This document shows positions 56,188-64,000 of a stretch of DNA of 64,000 bases, in pieces (the first letter of the stretch is position 1; the number at the start of each line of letters is the position of its first letter). The notes beneath the pieces are model-generated. The model was not told the origin of the DNA. It did no database searches and saw only the letters and a program-made list of their open reading frames with translations. Made by a program: the position numbers and the translations under genes. Source of the DNA: Oxytricha trifallax (lineage: Eukaryota; Ciliophora; Spirotrichea; Sporadotrichida; Oxytrichidae); contig ARYC01000779.1 in assembly GCA_000711775.1 (NCBI GenBank), forward strand, positions 1 to 64,000, read 5' to 3'.

Positions 56188-59100
56188 TCAGTGGTTGATT
56201 GGTTATAGCCAAGGGTCTCCCATATATTCCAAGAAGGTGTTTAAGGGGTCTCCTCTAATTTAGTATCTTTACTTTCCCATACAATCCCTATAAGTTAAAA
56301 GTTATTTTTAGATTCACTACCAGGATATATATTTTATAACAAATGCTGTTCAATCATTTAATTAAAGATCTATACTTACTTATATTCGAAGTGTACACTG
56401 TTCATAGTTTGGCAGTAAATGCTCTTTCTGCAGTCAGCATCACAGTCAGGCTGATAGGTTTGCAGTCCCCAAAGTGACTTGGTCAATTGATATCTAAGAG
56501 CAGTGGTCTCGTTAGCTAAGAATCGATTTGATAAATCCACAAAACTTGAAGATGAGAGATCCTTCAAGTCGTAGTGCTCAGTCATTTCATTGTCAAAATT
56601 CCAAGTTGGATTATCTTCAGTCAAGCACGAAGAATAAGTGCTCATCTTAAAAACATGTAAAAATAATGGGCTTCTATTAAAAGCTCTTACCAAGGATTCC
56701 AATTGTTAATCTGGCTAAATTATAAAAACTCGTTAGTTTTCAAACATAACTTATATCTTAACTGGTAGCATAGTCTCTACATCTACTTCAATCATTCTGA
56801 ATGAAGAGTTGACTTGGTACCAACTGGAAACTGAAGAAGCCCAGTATTGAACTCCAATAAGTTTTCCAGTAGAGAATGATTTTGCAATGAGTAAATTTTG
56901 ATACATTTTCCAAAAATAACTAAAAAATCAGGAATTTATACACGTTATTTTATTACTTTTTTGATTTAAATATATTAAAATGGCACTTATCTCAAAATTT
57001 CATCGATTTCGAGATACGTTCTAAATAAATCGAATTAATTAATCAAATTTAAATTAACTCTTTAAAATGAAATTATGTTTTGAAATTATTAAAGCTCATA
57101 TTACTAACTAATAAGTAATTTATAATAATATTAATTATTTAATTATGTAAACTAATCATTTCATAATTTTTAAAATAAAATATTTATTTAATATGTGTAT
57201 TAGGCATAAATAAAAAAATTAAAATATGAACTTTAATATTTTTAAAACATAATTTCATTTATATAGACTTAGTTTGAACTTGATTAATTAATTCGATTTA
57301 TTTGGCACGTATCTCGAAATCGATGAAATTTTGAGATAAGTGCCATTTTAATATATTTAAATCAAATAAGTAATAAAATAGAGTGTATAAATTCCTGATT
57401 ATTTAATTATTTCTGGAAAGTGTATCAAAATTTACTTAATGTTATGTCTCTCTTCGTGAACATGTCCGTACACTGAGAATCTAAACTTATATAGCAGTGA
57501 AACATTAAATGCAATATACTGACATAAATTTCGCATTGTTTAACAAGTTTAATGATATGTTGGAATCTATCAGTGATTGCCTTGTATCTAATAGACCATT
57601 GATAGAGGCAAGAATTATCAGCAGGAAGAATGTGACAAATGATAATTGCAATTTCCCCTCTTGCTTCGATGGCATGAAAGGTTTCGTTAAGCCATTATAA
57701 AACACCACCTGGGTCGTATCTCTAACTTCAAAGATAGAGTAGAATTGAGTATTTCTTAAATGAGTATTTAACTACTCTATTTTCTTATAGCATGGCTGTG
57801 TGTTAATTGCATCTACGTTTACCTTATCAAAAAGTCATTATTTAAGTGATGAATTACTTATAAAATATTGATAAAGCTTTAGCTTTTAAGTGTAATAACC
57901 AGCTTTCATATAAACGTTTTAGGCTTCTTCATCAAGCCATTATTTCCACAAGTTGAGATTTATTTCAAGTATAGTGTCTGGTTGTCTGAAATCTTAAGAG
58001 TTGGCAACTTCAAAATGATGATAAAATTGTTATTAGTAAATCAATTAAACATCTTGAAACTGAAATTATATTTAGTTGTCAAAGTGTTAATGGGTACATC
58101 ACAATCATAAGATCCTTAATTGTTTATTTTCGTTAAGATTATGCTATTTTTGTAGGATCAAGGTTGTTGAAGTACTTTTGATCACAGAAAAAGAAATATA
58201 CTAAAAATAACATAGTCGCAAGTCTTGGCAGTACCAGATACATACTTTAAATAAACTTATAGATTTTTGCAGGGTCAGCTGCGATTTATTGATAAATAGT
58301 AATTAAAATTAATATAAAATCCAATGAAAAAATAATTTAAAAATCCAAAGATAGAAGTTGAAGTTATAGCATGGCTGTTAAAATTGAAAGCCAAAAACTT
58401 TACCATTCTAAAGCTTTAAATATTTTCTTATAGAGATGAAATACTTCAAAATCGTGATTGCCCTCTAGTGGATAGATAGCATAGCTGCTCATGTTTGCAA
58501 CCATAAAGTCAGCTAATCTTAAATTTTGTAACGTATTCCACATCATATTCCCATTGATCGTGTGGAACAATATCACCAGTCCAGAACACAATATCTGGCT
58601 TCAAGTTAGCATTATTGTATTCTGCCATCGTTGTTAAAGTATGGAGGGAATTCGTAATATATTTCATTCTATTCTATATTTACAATAAGATCCTAGTGGA
58701 CCTGCCTAATCTGTTTTGTTATTAGTCTTGCCATAAACTTCTCTGCAGCAAATAACATAATATTTTATTTTACATACTTCAAGTCTAAATGAATGTCTGT
58801 GAATTGAACTACTTTAAAGGTGGGTCTTTGATCTTTTGAAGGGTTTGCATATATTTTGGATTGATTTATTGATAAAGATTATCAACTAAATTATCACCAT
58901 TTAAAGAAGCAGGTTTGTCAGAGAGCATATTCTTTACAAAAACTGTAGGATCAAATATTCTAAATCAATTACCTTAAGTATTAAAATCATATACTTTTGA
59001 TCACACATGTTTACAAATTCAGTGCATAGATAGTCTGGTTGAACAAATTAAGCTTTATAAATTCTCAATAATAACGCATGAGAGAGAATTTACGAAACCT

Positions 59101-59580
59101 CTACAAACAAAGAGTTCAAGTTCAGAGCTACACAAGAGAAAAGCTCCAGTCTCAATGTAACTTTATATTGTAGTACTATCTACAAGGTTTTGCAAAACTT
59201 AGCCTACAATCCAGCATGCTTCGCACTCAAGAGTTCTTAAAATAGTTTAAGGTTTAGGCATGAATAACTTGTGAAGATGAGAGCTGTGCTCATCTTCTAA
59301 TTTGGCAGGTGATTGATTGTTCAAATCTATATTTTGGATATCTGAATATGTCATTGGGTGCTATCCTGTAAGCACAGAGGATTTCTTTTCTACGATGCTT
59401 TAAAGGTGATCTACAGCTGACTTCAAAAATTCCAATTAGTCTACCATTTTACCCTTGTTTCTCAGGTTAACACCCATAAAAACTGGGTAGGGTTCTTGAC
59501 TTGAATATGATATCAATGATGATAAACCATATACAATTAAGAATTAAAAATTAGGATATAAAATTGTTGATTGTTTTCAT
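56188..59580 (-). CDS. Acid sphingomyelinase-like phosphodiesterase with saposin domain
   Basis: ATG 59578-59580 begins MKTINNFISQFLILNCI, a signal-peptide-like leader. A saposin-B-like region follows (TLECEACWIVGQVLQNLV ... FVCRGFVNSLSC ... ICKHV), then a linker (SLNGDNLVDNLY) and the metallophosphoesterase core: VVQFTDIHLDLKY (metal Asp/His), PDIVFWTGDIVPHDQWEYDV, YPLEGNHDFE (GNHD), NLWKQWLDEEAQNVYMKAG, DPGGVLQWLNETFHAIEARG, IIICHILP and VYGHVHEERH. The family C-terminal domain follows, including LQTYQPDCDADCRKSIYCQT. It ends at TGA 56188. ASMs cleave sphingomyelin to ceramide and phosphocholine in lysosomes or outside cells. Several gaps (IESs or introns) and frame changes are present; one gap holds a foldback element. 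Confidence 0.8.
56891..57435. mobile_element. 545-bp foldback element in an IES of the sphingomyelinase gene
   Basis: GTAAATTTTGATACATTTTC (56891-) is inverted at 57416-57435 (GTGTATCAAAATTTAC). Inner blocks such as GGCACTTATCTCAAAATTTC (56982) and GAAATTTTGAGATAAGTGCC (57326) are also inverted, so the arms extend some 200 bp around an AT-rich centre. The outermost bases are also coding on at least one side (MYQNLLIAKSF), so the exact excision boundary is unclear. Confidence 0.7.
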
Positions 59581-59593
59581 AATAATAATAAAA

Positions 59594-59595
<2 letters not shown>

Positions 59596-59632
<37 letters not shown>
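59596..59632. repeat. (AT)n microsatellite
   Basis: An uninterrupted TA dinucleotide run of about 16 units in the spacer upstream of the sphingomyelinase start. It lies between divergent genes. Confidence 0.9.
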
Positions 59633-59633
<1 letters not shown>

Positions 59634-59754
59634 ATATTTAATTTGTTTAGAAAAGGTAGTAATAATATTCTACTGAAGATTTAAGTTTAAGACAAGAATA
59701 TTTTTAAGCTTACCTTTAATATTATTAATATTTAAAAAAATAAACATATGTTTA

Positions 59755-59880
59755 TCATCAGGAGTCCAAGAATCATAGCAGAAGAAGTAACTCTTCTGGA
59801 TTTCTTAGCAGTAAACATTACTTATTCGTTCTGTATATCCCTGAAGAAATTATATAAGGTATAATAATAATTGATTAATT
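59755..59880 (+). CDS. Isolated coding-like segment, unassigned
   Basis: A frame reading YVYHQESKNHSRRSNSSGFL then SSKHYLFVLYIPEEIIQGI has coding composition on the plus strand between the divergent sphingomyelinase and NUFIP-like genes. No start or partner segment is seen. It could be a segment of a gene completed elsewhere, or chance. Confidence 0.25.
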
Positions 59881-60070
59881 TATTAGTTTACTAAATAATA
59901 CAGTAAGTGAGAAGGATCTTCTTCGAAATCTTTTAATAATTTAAACAATTAATATTTATTGATCTAATATTTTAAGGCTAATTCCCCACATAAATATCTT
60001 CTTTGAAAAGGAACATATTATCGAATCTTAATTAAGGCATGCAATAATTAATTTAATAATTGGAATAAAA

Positions 60071-62631
60071 ATGAGTAACAACAATAGCAACTAGAACTCT
60101 GTTACGAACTCTTTCAGTTTTCCCTTGAACCCAGTTTACCAATAAAATATAGGCAGACCCACTCAATCACGTACCAGACCATCTTATAGAAAACCCAATC
60201 TAAATCATCCAGGCGGCTAAGCAAAGCAACATAACTAGACTGGGTATCAGAATAGAGGTCCCAGACCCCCTTATCAACTAAGGGTATAGCATCAAGGTGG
60301 TGCTTATGGTTAACCATAGTAAAGTTATAATTTAGCTCCAGGAGCTCCATAATAGTACAATCAGAACTATAGACAGGGACCTCCAGCTGTTGGGTACTAA
60401 CAACCATATTAGCATCCATAACCAGGACAATATCCTTAAACTGGCTATCAAGGTCAAAAGCCGGCAATAAGGTACCAAGGTGGGTATCAGAATTAGGGCT
60501 AACCTCAACCAGCTTATGGCTAACAGTAATAGTAATATCAATAGCAATAAGGTTACCAACCAAGATCAAACTTTAATAACATAAACCAAGGTAGTCAGGG
60601 AGGAGACTAATACCAGAACAAGCCAAATTAAAATCATAATTAAGGTGCCGCTTCATTCAACAATCAAGGTGCTGATAGATAATAATATTAGGCAAATCGA
60701 CCTCCTGCGAGGGAATACACCGAAGAACAAAAGCAAGACAGAAAACGCCAGAATTTAAGAGTGAAAAAATTCAAGCATACGTTTGGAGGAAACTCTTTTG
60801 CTCTAAACTTCCTCTTCTCCAAAAAGAATAATGATGCTTTAGTGTCTGCACCCAATTCGTACGCTCAACAGTTGATATCTGATTAATAGAAGTAAATTAT
60901 TGGAGAAGACGAGAGAGCAACAACAGGCATTTCAGGAATGATTGGTCCTTAACCATCACCACAGTAAGTCACAAACAACAATTACTAAGTAAATTTCTAA
61001 CAAGGAGCAAATACCAAGGCTACCAAGCTCCTTCATATTCAGGCTATGGCCCTCAAACTAACCCAGCATCAATAACTGACGCCTCTTAAATTAAAATTTA
61101 AACAGATTCAGCTATAGTTAAACCTAGTGGCGCTCCATCTTAAGGTATTGATGATAAACAGTAGTAGGACTTATCCTACTTGCAAGATACTTTCAATTAG
61201 CTTTAACCTCCAGCTGACAGGAGACGTCAAAATTATTAAAGTGGACCAGGCTAAGTTATGATAGGGCCTCCTGGTGCTTAACCTCAAGTCTATCGTTCAT
61301 AGTATGGGTATAACTAGGGTGGTCCTTAGTAACCATATTAGCAAAATAGATATGGCAACAATCCAAACTATAGAGGTAGAGGAGGCATGAATAATCGCAG
61401 AGGTAGATTCATGCAAAATAATAGGTAAGGCTAGAGAGGAGGCTACAATAACAGGTTCCAATAAAATAGATATATCAATCACCATCAAAATTAGCATGAG
61501 CCAAATAATAGTGCTAACAAAGATGACAATATTGAAGAGCAAGACTATGATGAGAACATACTAATTTATAGTAACTAGATTTACGAGGATGAATTTGATA
61601 CTGTACAAAAATAACAACAGTCAAATGTGCAGCCTTAAAATAGCATCTAATAAGGAAAGAATAGTCAAAACAAACCAGAAAAGAAAGCTTAAGGATAGCT
61701 AGACCCTGAAGAGGAAGAGGATTTGTAAAAATGGATTGACTAGAGAAGGAAGAAATCCCCAAATAAAAATCGTTAATTTAAGGTTTAAAATAGCTGTTAA
61801 AATTATAAATGAAAAATCTCAATGCATATCACCCTTAATATCGTTTGGAATAGCAATAAGCCCGTTAAGATGCTGGAATATCAAACCCATATGGAAGTGC
61901 TCTTAATTAAACAAACGCTATCTCTGCTGTACGATCAAATCTTGAAAAGAAAGAGGAGCTTAGCAAAATTTTAATTAAACTTAGAAGAAAATTGACTCTT
62001 ATCAACGGGTAGTTAGGCGGTCTTAAGTTCTTGAAAAATCGTAGTTTCCAGATTATGGGAAATAATAGAGGCAGCCAATAGAAACCTTAGCAATAAAGAT
62101 TGAAAAGACCACACGTTAAGTGAATTCAGGATGATAATAATGCAAATAAAGTTGAGGGAAATGAAGTGAACAACGAAGAAATTAAGTTTGATGAAAATGG
62201 CATGCCAATTTTACCTGAGAAGAGAGATGATACCCACGGGTAGGGAATGAGGAGAAGAGAAGGAAAGCTTAGTCTCAAAGATAAAAAGAAAAGAAGAAAG
62301 TTGAGAATTCAAGGTCAATAACTGTAGACCTAAATCCAGAGATAAGACGGCGTAGGCACCTGATGAGACATAAGAAAAGAAGCAAGTTTAGTTCTCTGAG
62401 TAAATAGACACAACCATAATCCCAAATAACTCTGAGAATTAGTAACAGTCAACAACTCCAAGAAATTAATATGGAGAAGATTAAGATGTTAACATGAATC
62501 ACAGTGCAAACAAGATATTCAAATATCGCCAAAATTTCTTGCAATAGGAATTACTTCAATAAGAAATGCACAATGATAAAATGATATTGCTGCAATGTTT
62601 CAGATATTTTGTGAAAGAATCAATAGAATGA
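60071..62631 (+). CDS. NUFIP1-like box C/D snoRNP assembly factor
   Basis: ATG 60071 starts MSNNNSNQNSVTNSFSFPL. A Gln/Tyr/Gly/Pro-rich prion-like region runs about 200 residues, then KFKHTFGGNSFALNFLFSK, then an RGG box (YRGRGGMNNRRGRFMQNN). The key motif is DPEEEEDLQKWIDQRRKKSP then NKNR at about 61700-61770, matching the NUFIP1/Rsa1 PEP peptide (E-E-I-x-x-W-x-x-x-R-R-K-x-x-P-T/S-x-x-N) that binds Snu13/15.5K. The C-terminus ILLQCFRYFVKESIE (TGA 62629) also fits the NUFIP C-terminal pattern. A one-base frame change lies near 61015 and an in-frame TGA at 62121, inside a possible 15-nt intron. A long antisense ORF at 60114-60569 is a shadow of the repetitive region. Confidence 0.6.
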
Positions 62632-63271
62632 GGAATTAAAGAAAGAAAAAAGTTAAAAATATATACAATTGTACTCATTCTAATTAACTTTAATAACAAT
62701 TTTTAACATAATCTTTTTTTCTTATATTTATAATGTACATTGAAAAAGAACAATCGTCACATCGTATTAGAATTAATAGGAAATATATCTATTATCAGCA
62801 TTATGATATTGATGATAAGTTGTCCAATACTACTTAAATCACGAGTGGAGAGCAAATATAATTATATCATATTAAATCATCTCAAACATATATTCCCCCA
62901 CTAAAACTATTTTTTTTATAGATTAAATAAAATATTATTTAGTAAAATAAATTTTTTATTTAGTTTCGAGTTCAAAAACAAATCCATTTATTAAAAGCAA
63001 AGAAATTATTCTATTCTTGGCTTGCTTAATTTTTTAATGGCCATCAGAAAATTAAGTAAGAATAAAATAAACTTAAATTGCTTTTGAATTAATAAGTTTT
63101 TTTTCCTCATTAATTTATCAATAAAAAAATTCTCATTATTTAAAATGAAAAACTTTGGGGCTTTATACTGACATCAGTATTTTTTCTTTGTAAAACTCAA
63201 ATGTCAATGTAAGGCTATCATTTACTACCCTAAACCACTTTATTTTGTTTACATTTACTTGTAGAACACTA
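62632..63271. other. AT-rich intergenic spacer
   Basis: Between two plus-strand genes; only AT-rich sequence with T/A runs and no supported open frame. It should contain the trailer of the NUFIP-like gene and the leader of the bZIP gene. Confidence 0.5.
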
Positions 63272-64000
63272 ATGAACCAAAATATTTGCCAAGGAACCTT
63301 GGATTACAAAAATATTGAAAAATCAGAAAATCTTGGCTATGATCAACAACTATTCTTAATTTAAAATATCTAATACGTCTCTACAAATAGGGGTTAAACT
63401 CAGAATCAAACTTCTAATATAGATAAGGATTCTTAAGATAAAATTCAAAAGTTAGGCAAGCGTCAAAGAGACTTAGAGCCTAGTCAATCTACCAAACACT
63501 AATAAAAGAGACAAAGAAAATCTAAGGCACAGTTATCCCGAAAAAACACTTCTCAAAATGATGAAAATAGTCAGTCAGTTGCCCAAACTAATGATGGAGC
63601 TGATTCTTTGTCCAAACTTAACTCCTCATCTAATCAGACTTTTAACGAAGTCTCAGATGATGAAGATAGTCGTGAAAGAAGGTAAGCACCAACCATTAAA
63701 TGTTTTAATACTTTATGTAGACTTGTTCAAAATCGCAAGAGCGCAATTAAATGCAGAATGAAGAAGAAGAACGAATACGAAGAAATGAAAACAGAGCTCG
63801 ATAATCTTAAGGCTCAAGGAGTCGAGTTAAACATTAAAGTAAGAAAAATATCATTGAAAGTTCAAGCATCTCAACCTTCCTATAGTTCAAGAACACCTGC
63901 TAAATGTAAAAAGATAAAATCAAAGAGAACGAGGAGGTCAAGAAAAAGCTGGATCTTCTCTAAACGCAGCAAAGAATGATGCTGGCATACGTGTTAAGTT
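63272..64000 (+). CDS. bZIP transcription factor, cut by window end
   Basis: ATG 63272 gives MNQNICQGTLDYKNIEKSEN and a Gln/Ser/Asn-rich N-terminus with a basic patch (KLGKRQRDLEPSQSTKHQQK, a likely nuclear signal). The bZIP basic region reads RLVQNRKSAIKCRMKKKNEY (about residues 145-165), with the invariant N-x7-R pattern (Asn...Arg). A leucine-zipper helix follows (EEMKTELDNLKAQGVELNIK). After a one-base frame change in an A-run near 63913 the helix continues DKIKENEEVKKKLDLLQTQQ to the window edge. It should bind DNA as a dimer in the nucleus; target unknown. Confidence 0.75.

Noticed and set aside
60114..60569. 151-residue minus-strand ORF opposite the NUFIP-like gene
   Set aside because: It mirrors a Gln/Tyr/Pro/Gly-rich coding repeat on the plus strand; the plus strand has start, RGG and PEP motifs, so this is a shadow.

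Overview
This window is germline (micronuclear) DNA of a spirotrich ciliate, most likely Oxytricha trifallax or a close stichotrich relative. Three observations support this. First, TAA and TAG must be read as Gln: conserved genes are open only under that code, and they end at TGA. Second, transposons end in C4A4/T4G4 telomere-like repeats with 3-bp AAT target duplications, the signature of telomere-bearing elements (TBEs). Third, genes are cut by AT-rich internally eliminated sequences (IESs) bounded by short direct repeats (pointers), and removing one pointer copy plus the insert restores conserved protein sequence. Most short standard-code ORFs here are shadows or fragments.

Layout. 1-2281: end of one TBE inserted into an older, decayed TBE. 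2282-4445: C-terminus of an enkurin-domain protein, then a tail-anchored coiled-coil protein. 4544-8685: complete but frameshifted TBE. 9272-11033: coiled-coil protein. 11288-14715 (minus): Nup35/Nup53-like nucleoporin and a low-complexity protein with two tiny IESs. 14900-18989 (minus): OFD1-like basal-body protein whose coding sequence is split by a 1.6-kb foldback element. 19120-21608: tandem pair of UBA-PTH2 peptidyl-tRNA hydrolases. 21680-24170: AK8-like double adenylate kinase with a foldback element inside an IES. 24430-25978: unknown low-complexity gene and a small convergent gene. 26306-31330: CAMK-like kinase with a GC-rich insert in one IES and a 410-bp MITE in its tail. 31342-33833 (minus): RPA1. 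33900-39010: Gln/Asn-rich gene pieces, an orphan AGC-kinase N-lobe and an unknown minus-strand gene. 41069-46938: secreted lipase with a whole TBE in its N-terminus. 48083-52500: coiled-coil gene. 53016-55400 (minus): zinc-finger protein. 56188-59580 (minus): saposin-domain acid sphingomyelinase. 60071-62631: NUFIP1-like snoRNP assembly factor. 63272-end: bZIP factor.

How it fits together. Macronuclear development would remove the TBEs, foldback elements, MITEs and IESs and leave small gene-sized chromosomes. At least three different element classes (a TBE, the 1.6-kb foldback element and a TA-flanked MITE) sit inside coding sequence, and exact excision leaving one target-site copy restores the frame in each case. 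Cilium or basal-body genes recur (enkurin, OFD1-like, AK8-like), as expected for a ciliate.

Limits. Many genes show single-base frame changes, most of them equivalent to one missing base. I suspect sequence or assembly errors for many, so gene ends and internal joins are approximate unless a pointer is stated. All family calls come from motifs read by eye; no search was run.
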